From contig NZ_JBITTU010000001.1 in the NCBI RefSeq assembly GCF_044542075.1, forward strand, positions 743,466 to 807,465: 64,000 nt of DNA. The letters run 5' to 3'. The stretch is from Leeuwenhoekiella sp044542075 (GTDB taxonomy: Bacteria; Bacteroidota; Bacteroidia; Flavobacteriales; Flavobacteriaceae). Made by a program: the position numbers and the translations under genes. The notes below the pieces were generated by a model. It did no database searches. It saw nothing but the letters and a program-made list of their open reading frames with translations, and had not been told where the DNA came from. The stretch's first letter is position 1, and each line of letters begins with the position of its first letter. Of the stretch, positions 17,479 through 26,080 are shown piece after piece.

Positions 17479-18734
17479 TGCAATTGAAGCAGATTTATAA
17501 ATTTGGTTTAGTAGTAGCGCTTCTATTTGCAGGAAGCACTGCATTGTGGTCTCAAAACGACAAGCAGGCAGAGCTTGAGCGACAACGACGAGCGTTAATG
17601 GGTCAGATTGAAGAATTAAGCAAACTGCGTCAAAGTAATAAGAAGAAAGAGATTAACGTATTGAGTCAGGTAGAAGACCTTGATTCTAAAATAAAAACAC
17701 GTCAAAATCTTATTAAGGTTACAAATAGTCAGGCAAACTTACTAACGCAGAAAATTAACCAAAATATAAACAAACTCTCCTCGCTAAGAGAAGAACTAGA
17801 AAAACTGAAAGACGATTATGCCAGTATGGTGCAAAAGTCTTACAAGAGTAAAAGTAGCCAGAGCCGCATCATGTTTTTACTTTCTTCTAAAAGCTTTTTA
17901 CAAGCCTACAAGCGGGTGCAGTATATGAAGCAATACAGCAATTACCGAAAAAAGCAGGGAGATCAGATAAAAGAACGTACGGCTTTACTTCAGGAGACAA
18001 ATAAGAAACTAGCCTTACAAAAAGAAGAAAAGCAAAAGCTGGTTGCCCAAAATAAAATTGAACAGGAGAAATTAGAAGGGGAGCGTGCGCAGCAGGATGA
18101 ATTGATTTCTAAAATTAGAAAACAAGAATCTACATATGTAGCGCAAATACAAGACAAACAAAAGGCAGCAGATCGTATAGACCGAGAGATAGACCGTTTA
18201 ATCAGAGAGGCAATTGCCGCATCTAAAAAGGAAACAGGAGTAGAACCAACAAAAGAAGCGGCTACAAATGTGAGTAAAATGCCTACATTCTCGTTAACCC
18301 CGGCAGCAAAGGCATTAGCTAGCGATTTTGCATCTAATAAAGGCCGAATGGACTGGCCTGTAGAACGCGGTAGGATTTATAAAAAGTTTGGCACCTCAAA
18401 ACACCCCACACTTCCTAATATTACAACCTACAACAGTGGGGTCGAGATAGAAACTGCTCCCGGTAGTATTGCGCGTGCAGCGTTTAAAGGAACAGTTCAA
18501 CAAATACAACTAATACGAGGTGGGGGATATACGGTTTTAATTCGCCACGGAAACTATTTGACGGTTTATCAGAATTTAAAAAACTTGAAAGTTAAAGTAA
18601 ACGATCAAATTTCTACAAAACAAGCACTGGGAGAAATTGCTGAAAATTCATTTAACGGCAAAACCATTTTAAAGTTTTTAGTGTATAAAGATTCAGAACG
18701 TTTAAATCCTGAAGATTGGGTTTATAATATGTAA
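17478..18734 (+). CDS. EnvC-like murein hydrolase activator, degenerate LytM domain
   Basis: A 418-residue periplasmic protein with signal peptide (about 1-25), a long coiled coil (about 27-250) and a C-terminal LytM/M23-like domain (about 295-418). In active M23 peptidases zinc is bound by an HxGxD-type motif and by a later HxH. Here the first site reads NSGVE near residues 317-321, and the usual YAHL reads YQNL, so the metal site is lost. This is the pattern of EnvC and NlpD, which do not cut peptidoglycan but activate amidases at division or elongation sites. It closes the operon and is followed by a terminator. Confidence 0.88.
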   Translation: MQLKQIYKFGLVVALLFAGSTALWSQNDKQAELERQRRALMGQIEELSKLRQSNKKKEINVLSQVEDLDSKIKTRQNLIKVTNSQANLLTQKINQNINKLSSLREELEKLKDDYASMVQKSYKSKSSQSRIMFLLSSKSFLQAYKRVQYMKQYSNYRKKQGDQIKERTALLQETNKKLALQKEEKQKLVAQNKIEQEKLEGERAQQDELISKIRKQESTYVAQIQDKQKAADRIDREIDRLIREAIAASKKETGVEPTKEAATNVSKMPTFSLTPAAKALASDFASNKGRMDWPVERGRIYKKFGTSKHPTLPNITTYNSGVEIETAPGSIARAAFKGTVQQIQLIRGGGYTVLIRHGNYLTVYQNLKNLKVKVNDQISTKQALGEIAENSFNGKTILKFLVYKDSERLNPEDWVYNM

Positions 18735-18775
18735 ATTTTAAATATATCTCATTTCAACTTCGAGATATAAGAATC

Positions 18776-18813
18776 AAAAAACCCTGTTAAGTCTTGACTT
18801 AACAGGGTTTTTA
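18776..18813 (+). terminator. Terminator between convergent genes
   Basis: A very stable 16-17-bp stem, about 18776-18792 with 18797-18812, with loop CTTG. The A- and T-rich outer ends make it usable from both strands, so it probably ends both the envelope operon (+) and the thioesterase gene (-). Confidence 0.93.
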
Positions 18814-18852
18814 TATAAAGTAAAGTTTATCTAAGCTAAAATCACAACAGAT

Positions 18853-19365
18853 TTATTGTTGAAATAAGGCTTTAAGTTCTGTGGCTTCTGAAGCTTTCAT
18901 CTTACCTGCAAGAACCAGACTCAGCTGTTTTCTGCGCAAAGCAGCGTCGTAGCGAGCGACTTCTTCTTCGGTTTCTGGTTTAATTTGTGGTATAGGTACT
19001 GGCATACCGGTATCATCTACAGCTACAAACGTATATATCGCATCGTTTGCTTTCGATTTTAAGCCACTTTCACGGTCTTCTACCCACACATCTATAACAA
19101 CTTCCATAGAGGTTTTAAAAGCTCGGGAAATCGCCGCTTCTACGGTTACAACGCTACCCAGAGGTATTGCCTTGTTAAATGCTACGTGGTTTACTGAAGC
19201 AGTAACGACAATTCGGCGAGAATGTCGCCTTGCGGTAATACTGGCAACACGGTCCATACGCGCTAACAGTTCACCACCAAACATATTATTAAGTGGGTTA
19301 GTCTCGTTAGGTAAAACAAGATCTGTTTGCATTGTGCGCGATTGTGAAGGCGTCTTAGTATCCAT
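18853..19365 (-). CDS. Acyl-CoA thioesterase (hotdog fold, YciA/Acot-like)
   Basis: A 170-residue single hotdog domain. The N-terminal part has MQTDLVLPNETNPLNNMFGG (about 12-31), which holds the catalytic region of the bacterial acyl-CoA thioester hydrolases, and VNHVAFNKAIPLG follows at about 60. Such enzymes release free fatty acids from medium- or long-chain acyl-CoA. The C-terminal segment beyond 130 is a helical tail rich in Glu and Lys. It is a single gene facing the EnvC-like gene. Confidence 0.9.
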   Translation of the reverse strand: MDTKTPSQSRTMQTDLVLPNETNPLNNMFGGELLARMDRVASITARRHSRRIVVTASVNHVAFNKAIPLGSVVTVEAAISRAFKTSMEVVIDVWVEDRESGLKSKANDAIYTFVAVDDTGMPVPIPQIKPETEEEVARYDAALRRKQLSLVLAGKMKASEATELKALFQQ

Positions 19366-19380
19366 ACATTAATTTTTGCG

Positions 19381-19388
19381 CAAAAGTA
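19381..19388 (-). promoter_or_regulatory. Possible -7 box of the thioesterase gene
   Basis: The minus strand reads TACTTTTG, a match to TAnnTTTG, 16 bases before the start codon. No -33 TTG is present. Confidence 0.35.
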
Positions 19389-19416
19389 GCAAGAATAAAA
19401 GCGATTGAGAAACGAA

Positions 19417-19439
19417 AAAGCCTCCAAATAGGAGGCTTT
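19417..19439 (-). terminator. Terminator of the HU/SPOR gene
   Basis: A 9-bp stem (AAAGCCTCC with its complement) and loop of 5 bases lie 25 bases after the stop at 19464 on the minus strand and are followed there by a run of T. Confidence 0.8.
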
Positions 19440-19463
19440 CAATATTATATGTTTTCTTTAACG

Positions 19464-20396
19464 TTAATCCATCTCCTGAATAAGCATCCAGGCGTTAGAA
19501 TTATCGTTAGTACGTATTTTGCGTAAATCGTTTAGTGCTTCAGTACGTTCTGTATAACTTCCGTAAACAACTTGATGTAAACCATATTTGTTTTCGCCTA
19601 AAGTGCGTGCTTTATATCCCGCTTCACGCAATTCTTTCACACGGCTTTCTGCATTCTCAGGTACTCTAAAAGCACCGGCTACAATGTGATAGCTTCCTTT
19701 AGGTTTAAAAGCGTTTAAGGTAACAGCAGGCAGCGGATTCTCAATTGTAAATGTTGCGTGTTGTATGGTATTTTCAACTTGCTTCTTTGCTTTTTGTTCT
19801 TGAGCAAAGTTGTAATCTGCAATGTCTTTAAAATGTAAAAAGCTAAATGTTCCTGAAAGTCCAATTGCAAGAACTCCCACAGCAGCATACTTTAACCACG
19901 AGTTAGTGCGGCGATCAGTTGTAAGGTGTATAGGTGCTTTCTCTTCTAATACTTCTACTTCCTGTTTGTAAACCTCGCGCATTACCGGTTTAGTCTCAAA
20001 AGAAGATAGACCGAAAGCTTCTGTTAAATAATTTGTAGCAGAAACCGGTTCAAATTTGATTTGTGACGATTCATTCTGGGTTAGTGTACCTATTTTATCT
20101 AGTAAAATAGTTTCCCCATTAAGTATGCGCGTCTCAAGCGTGTATGCATATGCCTGAAGCTTACCTAAAGCTTCTGCATAGCTACTATTTTCGGCTGTTG
20201 CGATGTAATTTGTTAAGAGACCATCATTTTCTTTCAATTGCGCATTAAATGAAATTCTCTTTTTAGGAGGAAAAAATACATTTTGGTCGGCATCATGATG
20301 AGCAGAAATTTTATGCGCTAAAAATGCCCCAAATCCGGGAATAATAACGCACTCGTAACGGTAAAGCAAATCGCTTATGTAAGTAGAGTAATGCAT
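19464..20396 (-). CDS. HU-CCDC81/SPOR domain protein
   Basis: Started at the ATG at 20396 the protein has 310 residues. The frame is open 20 codons further up, but that extension is not family-like. The N-terminal part (about 1-130) holds an HU-like domain with IIPGFGAFL, as found in the bacterial HU-CCDC81 family. One membrane helix follows at about 172-192, and the C-terminal 75 residues are a SPOR domain (YHIVAGAF), which binds peptidoglycan stripped of stem peptides at division sites. The order HU domain, membrane helix, periplasmic SPOR suggests a septal protein linking chromosome-like binding inside with the septum outside; this is inference. Confidence 0.85.
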   Translation of the reverse strand: MHYSTYISDLLYRYECVIIPGFGAFLAHKISAHHDADQNVFFPPKKRISFNAQLKENDGLLTNYIATAENSSYAEALGKLQAYAYTLETRILNGETILLDKIGTLTQNESSQIKFEPVSATNYLTEAFGLSSFETKPVMREVYKQEVEVLEEKAPIHLTTDRRTNSWLKYAAVGVLAIGLSGTFSFLHFKDIADYNFAQEQKAKKQVENTIQHATFTIENPLPAVTLNAFKPKGSYHIVAGAFRVPENAESRVKELREAGYKARTLGENKYGLHQVVYGSYTERTEALNDLRKIRTNDNSNAWMLIQEMD

Positions 20397-20491
20397 AACG
20401 TAAAAATAAAAAAAAATGCGACCGCCCTTAAAAAGTAAGCATTGAATTGTCAACAATTTTATAATATCTTTAATACCAGCTAACTATAGGG

Positions 20492-21592
20492 ATGACTCAG
20501 GACCAACTACACGCTTTTCTAATCTTACAACGTATTCCCAATCTTGGGGACACCTCTATAAAAAGACTTATCAATCGGTTTGAAACACCTCAAAATGTTT
20601 TGGCTCAAAAAAAGGCAACGCTTCTAGATATAGACGGAATAGGGGAGCATAAAGTCAAGGATTTTTACAATAAAGAGCACGCTATTGAAGCCGAAAAAGA
20701 ACTCAAGTTTATTGAGAATAATAATATTGAATATTCATGTTTTCTAGATGCTGACTATCCTGAACGACTAAAGCATTGCATAGACGGTCCTATTTTACTT
20801 TTTAAACGCGGAAACTCAAATTATGCAAATCCTAAAATGATTTCTATTGTAGGCACCCGTAAAGTAACGACCTACGGGATAGAATTTATAAAACGATTTA
20901 TTGAAGATCTTGCACCTTTAAAACCTGTAATTGTTTCGGGTTTTGCTTACGGTGTAGATATCACGGCACACCGTGCAGCACTAAACAATGGTTTAGAAAC
21001 AATTGCAGTATTGGCACACGGCCTCAATCAGATTTATCCTAAAGTTCATCATAATTATGCAAAATCTTTAGAAGCACAAGGCGCATTTATAACAGATTTC
21101 TGGAGTTCAGACAATTTTGACCGAACTAACTTTTTAAGACGCAATCGTATTATTGCAGGAATTAGTGAGGCAACTGTAGTAATTGAAAGTGCAGATAAAG
21201 GAGGCTCGCTGGTTACGGCAGATATCGCGAACTCGTACAACAGAGATGTGTTTGCTGTTCCTGGGAGGCCAGATGATTCACAAAGTTTAGGCTGTAATAA
21301 TCTTATAAAATCTCAGCAAGCCCAGTTAATTACCAGTGCTGCAGATTTAATTTATATGTTGAATTGGAGTGTAAAAGATTCTTTCAAATCTGTGCAAAAG
21401 CAACTTTTTGTAGAACTTGATGTTGAGGAGAAAGCAATATTTAATTACTTAACCAATCAAGGAAAAGAGCAGCTCGACTTAATCGCTTTAAATTGCAAAA
21501 TGCCAACCTTTAAAGTGGCTGGCATTCTCTTAAATATGGAATTAAAAGGGGTTATACGCCCACTTCCGGGTAAGCAGTTTGAACTTGCCTAG
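20492..21592 (+). CDS. dprA: DNA-processing protein DprA
   Basis: A 366-residue protein that loads RecA on incoming single-stranded DNA in natural transformation. It has a helical N-terminal region with a HhH-like stretch (about 40-55), the central Rossmann-like DprA domain with SGFAYGVDITAH at about 150-161 and a C-terminal winged-helix segment (about 300-366). Its last 4 bases overlap the end of trpS on the other strand (21589-21592), so the two genes have no terminator space between them. Confidence 0.95.
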   Translation: MTQDQLHAFLILQRIPNLGDTSIKRLINRFETPQNVLAQKKATLLDIDGIGEHKVKDFYNKEHAIEAEKELKFIENNNIEYSCFLDADYPERLKHCIDGPILLFKRGNSNYANPKMISIVGTRKVTTYGIEFIKRFIEDLAPLKPVIVSGFAYGVDITAHRAALNNGLETIAVLAHGLNQIYPKVHHNYAKSLEAQGAFITDFWSSDNFDRTNFLRRNRIIAGISEATVVIESADKGGSLVTADIANSYNRDVFAVPGRPDDSQSLGCNNLIKSQQAQLITSAADLIYMLNWSVKDSFKSVQKQLFVELDVEEKAIFNYLTNQGKEQLDLIALNCKMPTFKVAGILLNMELKGVIRPLPGKQFELA

Positions 21593-22557
21593 TATCCTAG
21601 TTTTGTACGTACACGCTTTAAAACTGACTGCGCAACAACCTGAGCTTTCTCGGCACCTACTTTTAAAGCCTCATCAAGCTCATCAAGATTTGCCATATAA
21701 TGGTTGTAGAGTTCACGTTCTTTTTCAAACTTAGTAAGTATAAGTTCGTACAATGCCTTTTTTGCATGACCATAACCATAACCCCCACCTTCGTAATTAG
21801 CACGCATTGCAGCAACATCTTCATCAGAAGCTAACAGTTTATAAATTGCAAAAATATTACAGGTAGTTGTGTCTTTAGGTTCTTCTAAAGGAGTGCTATC
21901 TGTTTCAATACTCATAATTTGTTTTTTCAAAGCTTTATCAGACTGAAACAAAATAATGGTATTGCCTTTACTTTTACTCATTTTAGCACCGTCTGTACCG
22001 GGTATGTACATGGTTTCTTCATGCAGCTTAAGTTCTGGTATCACAAATGTTTCTCCCATTTGTGCGTGAAAACGAGAAGCAACATCACGTGTCATTTCTA
22101 AGTGCTGCGATTGATCTTTACCCACCGGTACTATCTCTGCATCATAAAGAAGAATATCTGCCGCCATGAGCATAGGGTACGTAAATAAACCGGTATTTAC
22201 ATCATCTAAACGATCTGCTTTATCCTTAAAGCTGTGTGCAAGTGTGAGGCGTTGATAGGGGTAAAAACAACTCAAATACCACGTTAATTCTGTTGTCTGT
22301 GGTATATCACTTTGACGATAGAAAACAGTTTTATTAATGTCAAGACCACAGGCTAGCCAGGTAGCTGCTGTAGAATAGGTATTATGTCTTAATGTTTCTC
22401 CGTTTTTAATTTGAGTAAGAGAATGCATGTCTGCAATAAACAAGTAAGACTCGTTTTGCGGCATATTTGCCATTTTTATTGCAGGAATAATAGCACCTAA
22501 TAAATTTCCTAAATGAGGAGTTCCTGTACTTTGAACTCCGGTTAAAATTCGTGACAT
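21589..22557 (-). CDS. trpS: Tryptophan--tRNA ligase
   Basis: A 322-residue class I aminoacyl-tRNA synthetase of the compact bacterial type. The HIGH-like motif is TPHLGN at 13-18, and KMSKS is at 192-196. It charges tRNA-Trp with tryptophan using ATP. It is tail-to-tail with dprA with a 4-base overlap and reads away from plsC. Confidence 0.97.
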   Translation of the reverse strand: MSRILTGVQSTGTPHLGNLLGAIIPAIKMANMPQNESYLFIADMHSLTQIKNGETLRHNTYSTAATWLACGLDINKTVFYRQSDIPQTTELTWYLSCFYPYQRLTLAHSFKDKADRLDDVNTGLFTYPMLMAADILLYDAEIVPVGKDQSQHLEMTRDVASRFHAQMGETFVIPELKLHEETMYIPGTDGAKMSKSKGNTIILFQSDKALKKQIMSIETDSTPLEEPKDTTTCNIFAIYKLLASDEDVAAMRANYEGGGYGYGHAKKALYELILTKFEKERELYNHYMANLDELDEALKVGAEKAQVVAQSVLKRVRTKLGY

Positions 22558-22677
22558 TGTTAACTATAATTTTGCGTAAAGTTACCCCTTTTGGCTAATT
22601 AACTCCTTTTAAAATGCCTATTTTTGAATGATTACAACTTCATTATTGTTTATCACAGCCAAATTACCTAACCACAT

Positions 22678-23424
22678 ATGATTCACGTTTTTCGTAAGAT
22701 TATTACACTGCTTTGGCGTATATGGTTTTATATACTTTTAGTAGTTCCTATAATTGTCTTGTTTCCTTTTCTTGTAATATCTGTTGCAAAGGACACGTGG
22801 TATCCTTACTTTTTTAGAATGGCGCAATTTTGGGCCCGGTTTATTTTGTTTGGTATGGGTTTTTGGCCACAGATAAAACGTCTTGAAAAAACTAAACGCG
22901 GCAAGAGCTATATGTTTGTCGCAAATCATACCTCAATGGCCGATATTATGTTGATGCTGCACGTAGCACGCAATCCATTTGTATTTGTAGGTAAGAAAGA
23001 ATTAGCACGGTTCCCGCTATTTGGATATTTCTATAAACAAACCTGTATTTTAGTAGATAGAGGAGACGCAAAGAGTAGAATGGCTGTATTTGAAAGTGCG
23101 CAGCGCAGATTAAAGCAAGGTTTAAGTATTTGTATTTTTCCCGAAGGAGGCGTGCCTGACGATCTTTCTGTAGTATTAGATACTTTTAAAGATGGCGCTT
23201 TTAGACTAGCGATAGATCATCAGGTTCCCATTGTGCCTATGGTTTTTTACGATAATAAAAAACGGTTCTCGTATGATTTCTTTACAGGCACACCAGGTAA
23301 AATGCGTGTTAAGATTCTACCTTTTATAGAAACAAAAGGAAAAGAAGCAAAAGACCGAAGAGAATTGAGGGATCAAACCTATCGTGCAATACATAAAGAA
23401 CTTCTTCAAGACCTTAGTTTATAA
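22678..23424 (+). CDS. plsC: 1-acyl-sn-glycerol-3-phosphate acyltransferase
   Basis: The 248-residue enzyme adds the second fatty acid to lysophosphatidic acid in phospholipid synthesis at the inner membrane. Two N-terminal hydrophobic stretches (about 8-35 and 45-62) are followed by the catalytic NHTSMAD motif (His84, Asp89) and by FPEGG at 154-158. The start ATG at 22678 lies 120 bases from the divergent trpS start. It is a monocistronic gene with its own terminator. Confidence 0.93.
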   Translation: MIHVFRKIITLLWRIWFYILLVVPIIVLFPFLVISVAKDTWYPYFFRMAQFWARFILFGMGFWPQIKRLEKTKRGKSYMFVANHTSMADIMLMLHVARNPFVFVGKKELARFPLFGYFYKQTCILVDRGDAKSRMAVFESAQRRLKQGLSICIFPEGGVPDDLSVVLDTFKDGAFRLAIDHQVPIVPMVFYDNKKRFSYDFFTGTPGKMRVKILPFIETKGKEAKDRRELRDQTYRAIHKELLQDLSL

Positions 23425-23427
23425 ACG

Positions 23428-23458
23428 AAAAAAACCGCCCTAACCAAGGGCGGTTTTT
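23428..23458 (+). terminator. Terminator of plsC
   Basis: An AAAAACCGCCC stem pairs with GGGCGGTTTTT (about 23430-23440 with 23448-23458), with a 7-base loop and T run. It starts a few bases after the plsC stop and faces the end of the beta-barrel gene. Confidence 0.9.
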
Positions 23459-23526
23459 CTAATTATTGCTGTGCAATAATTACCTAACCAACTAAAAAAA
23501 TAACCTAACCTTTCTTCTTTAATATT

Positions 23527-25026
23527 TTAAAACTTAAAGCTCAAACCTGTGTATAAACCTAAATAGTAAGGTTTAAAATCACTTACACTTTTTGTGTATG
23601 CATTAAGTTGATATTTAAACATAGGTTCTAGTTTAAATTGAATTCGTTCAGTGAATTTATAGTCAATACCAAGCCCTACGTTAGTACTAAAACTGGTGTT
23701 ATTAAGACTGTTTGATTTACCCAATTCAGATACTAAATTGCCTTCTTCCTCAAGTGAAATAGAGTTTGTATTTAAAAACATTGAGCTTAATCCACCAATC
23801 ACCTGTAAACCAATTTTACTATCTAGCAGAGTATATTCTGCCTCAAGAGGAATCTCTATGTATCCCAATTCCTGTCGTAAAGATGTATTTTTATTAGCGC
23901 TTATACTGGTGGCAAATTCGGTTTGATTACCACTAGGTAAATTGGGTAAACCCGAGTTGTTATTGTTGTCAAGTTGTATGATTTGCGAATTGTCATTAAA
24001 GTCTATACTGCTAATCATCGTGTTAGGATTTCTGGCACTAATACTGGGCGTGAATCCTATTTGCTCGGTGCTATAGCCCAGTTCTACTTTGTTAATCCCA
24101 GAACGTACTGTAATACGTTTTGAAAGTGCATAACTAACCTGCACCCCATAACTGAGATTTACATCGGCACGTTTTGTATTATTAGCAAACTGTTGATCTA
24201 TACCAGAACCACTAAAACTGTCGTAATAAACAGGCGCAACCATAGGTGTAATCCCCCATCGCATCGTTTCTGCTTTATTAGGATCATCTGTTGTAGCAAT
24301 AGCCTCCTCTTTAGATTTATTTGCCAGTTTTTCTAAAGCATTGGGGTCAATTTCTGTAGGAGTCTGTTTATCTTGAGTTGTGTTTTCTATATCATTTTGA
24401 ACAACAGCTGTTTCAACAACCGGTTTTTTAAGGGCAAACGCAGTTGTATTGTGTAATGGTTCATTCGGTTTTAAATCTTCGTTAAGAATATTTGACGTAA
24501 CCGTTGTTTTTTCAATAGGTTGCCCTATTCCATTTTTTCCTACGGAAGCATTGTTTAAAGAGTTTTGACCATTAGTTACTACAGCAGATCGATGTTGAGT
24601 TGAGGTATTTTTAATTGTTTCTCTAGTATTGTTTTCAACCGAAATATTTTCAGTGTTTAAAACTTCAGAAGATTTAGTAGTTGTAGAAGTAATCGCCTCT
24701 TGATTAGTATTTATAGTTTCTGAAGGGGTAGTGTTATAAATGGTTTTATCTTCCTTTTTAAGAGTATCTGAAGTATTTTCCTGCTCTTGATTTACAAGTT
24801 GAGGTGTCTTTAAATCATTTTCCGTATTAAACCAAAATGTACCTGCTAAAAGCAAGAGCACTAGAATTGCTGCAGCTCCACTTAATTGAAACCATAACGG
24901 TAGAATGCGTTTTTTCTTTTGATTTTGTCGCGCAGCAATACCTGCCCAGATATGTTCACTAGGTTCTATGGTAAAGTCTTTAAACTTTTCCTGATATAAG
25001 CGATCTATGTTTTTCTTTTCTTTCAC
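23527..25026 (-). CDS. Anti-sigma-like transmembrane protein with C-terminal outer-membrane beta-barrel
   Basis: A 499-residue chimera. Residues 1-43 are polar and charged with DRLYQEKFKDFTIEPSEHIW, the usual cytoplasmic opening of Bacteroidota anti-sigma-like proteins. A membrane helix spans about 45-66, a Thr/Asn/Ser-rich linker about 68-250, and a beta-barrel domain of porin type occupies about 260-499, ending in a terminal Phe. It starts with GTG at 25026, overlapping the stop of the ECF sigma gene by 4 bases (GTGA), so both are translationally coupled. I infer that it holds the sigma factor and senses the envelope. Whether the barrel inserts in the outer membrane while the helix stays in the inner one is unknown. 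Confidence 0.82.
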   Translation of the reverse strand: MKEKKNIDRLYQEKFKDFTIEPSEHIWAGIAARQNQKKKRILPLWFQLSGAAAILVLLLLAGTFWFNTENDLKTPQLVNQEQENTSDTLKKEDKTIYNTTPSETINTNQEAITSTTTKSSEVLNTENISVENNTRETIKNTSTQHRSAVVTNGQNSLNNASVGKNGIGQPIEKTTVTSNILNEDLKPNEPLHNTTAFALKKPVVETAVVQNDIENTTQDKQTPTEIDPNALEKLANKSKEEAIATTDDPNKAETMRWGITPMVAPVYYDSFSGSGIDQQFANNTKRADVNLSYGVQVSYALSKRITVRSGINKVELGYSTEQIGFTPSISARNPNTMISSIDFNDNSQIIQLDNNNNSGLPNLPSGNQTEFATSISANKNTSLRQELGYIEIPLEAEYTLLDSKIGLQVIGGLSSMFLNTNSISLEEEGNLVSELGKSNSLNNTSFSTNVGLGIDYKFTERIQFKLEPMFKYQLNAYTKSVSDFKPYYLGLYTGLSFKF

Positions 25027-25574
25027 CGCGTTGAAGCTTGTATGTGAGCATTAGCTTGAAAGTCTTGAACTTTCTCTTTTAAAATCATTCGGGCACGAGC
25101 TAGATTTGATTTAGATGTGCCTTCCTTAATTTCTAGCATTTTTGAGATTTCCTTATGAGAATAACCGTCTAATGCATATAAATTAAAAACCAACCGGTAC
25201 CGGTCGGGTAGTTCTTGTACTATCTGAAGTAAAAACTGAAGCGAGATTTCTTCATCATCATCAATTTCAACGGCTGCTTCCTCGATGTTTTCTTCGTTTA
25301 TTATTTCGAAAACTGCTTGTTTACGGTAGCGCTGTAATGCTGTGTTAATGACGATACGCTTAAGCCAGCCTTCAAAAGAGCCTTTGTTTTTAAACTGCGA
25401 AACTTTTTCAAAAATTATAATAAAACTTTCTTGCAAGATATCTTCAGCCTCGCTGTAATTGCGGGCATATTTTAAAGCAACGGGAAAAAGTGTCCTGGCA
25501 AACTGCCTGTACAATGCCTCCTGTGCTTTTGATTTTTGACGTTTGCAGTCGATAATGAGCTGTTCTAAACTCAC
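25023..25574 (-). CDS. ECF-type RNA polymerase sigma factor
   Basis: A 183-residue sigma-70 family factor with region 2 (about 25-90, with YSEAEDILQESFI) and region 4 (about 120-175, an HTH with YSHKEISKMLEIKEGTSKSNLARAR). Such extracytoplasmic-function factors direct polymerase to a small regulon, usually after release from an anti-sigma factor. The acidic linker between the regions (EENIEEAAVEIDDDEEI) is typical for this group. The gene that follows, overlapping by 4 bases, encodes the likely anti-sigma/barrel protein. Confidence 0.92.
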   Translation of the reverse strand: MSLEQLIIDCKRQKSKAQEALYRQFARTLFPVALKYARNYSEAEDILQESFIIIFEKVSQFKNKGSFEGWLKRIVINTALQRYRKQAVFEIINEENIEEAAVEIDDDEEISLQFLLQIVQELPDRYRLVFNLYALDGYSHKEISKMLEIKEGTSKSNLARARMILKEKVQDFQANAHIQASTR

Positions 25575-25594
25575 ATTTTTGATTTGTTAAATTC

Positions 25595-26008
25595 TTATGG
25601 TTGCTTTACAGGTATTTCTTGAGTTATATAAGTAGGCTTGTCGTTAGCGTCTAAGCCTTTAAAGAATTTAAACACATAAGTGTAATTATATAGTACCTCA
25701 AAGTTAAGTGTGGCTTCTACAGTATCTGTTGTAGTTGTACAATTTTCATTTTCAAATACCTGATTTACAACAAATACAAAACGCGTGCTGTCTTTGCGAT
25801 CGTATTCAAAACCGTAAAATGCATTACAATCTGTAGGAGAAACATATTTAATGGGGAATTGATATTTCTGCCCCAACACTAAAGAATCTGGTAATTCATA
25901 ATCTGTAATAGGCACAAATTCATAGCTAACATTTCTTCCGTCATCATCTAAAGAACAACTAACAACTAAGGCTAGTAAAGCGAGTAATAAAAAAACCTTT
26001 TTCATCAT
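25595..26008 (-). CDS. Small lipoprotein of unknown function
   Basis: A 137-residue lipoprotein with a short signal peptide and lipobox Cys18 (VVSC) followed by SLDDD. The mature part has paired Cys residues at about 61 and 90, which could form a disulfide. No family is recognised. Two consecutive ATG codons (26008 and 26005) are possible starts. Both lie inside the right-hand arm of a perfect 17-bp hairpin on the mRNA, so its translation is likely limited or controlled. It lies between recA and the sigma factor gene in the same direction. Confidence 0.65.
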   Translation of the reverse strand: MMKKVFLLLALLALVVSCSLDDDGRNVSYEFVPITDYELPDSLVLGQKYQFPIKYVSPTDCNAFYGFEYDRKDSTRFVFVVNQVFENENCTTTTDTVEATLNFEVLYNYTYVFKFFKGLDANDKPTYITQEIPVKQP

Positions 26009-26054
26009 TATAAATATCTTCTTTTATAGTAGATACTTAATGATGAAAAAGGTT
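25994..26054 (-). promoter_or_regulatory. Perfect 17-bp inverted repeat over the lipoprotein start codon
   Basis: The arms 25994-26010 and 26038-26054 are exact reverse complements, separated by 27 bases. On the minus-strand mRNA, the second arm contains both ATG codons of the lipoprotein and is followed by seven T. It can act as a terminator after recA or hide the start codon. Confidence 0.7.
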
Positions 26055-26080
26055 GCGTGAAGTTTAAAAAAAAGATATTA

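Noticed and set aside
20397..20456. Extra 20 codons before the HU/SPOR protein
   Set aside because: The extension is hydrophobic and aromatic without signal-peptide form, and the HU-like domain starts naturally at 20396.
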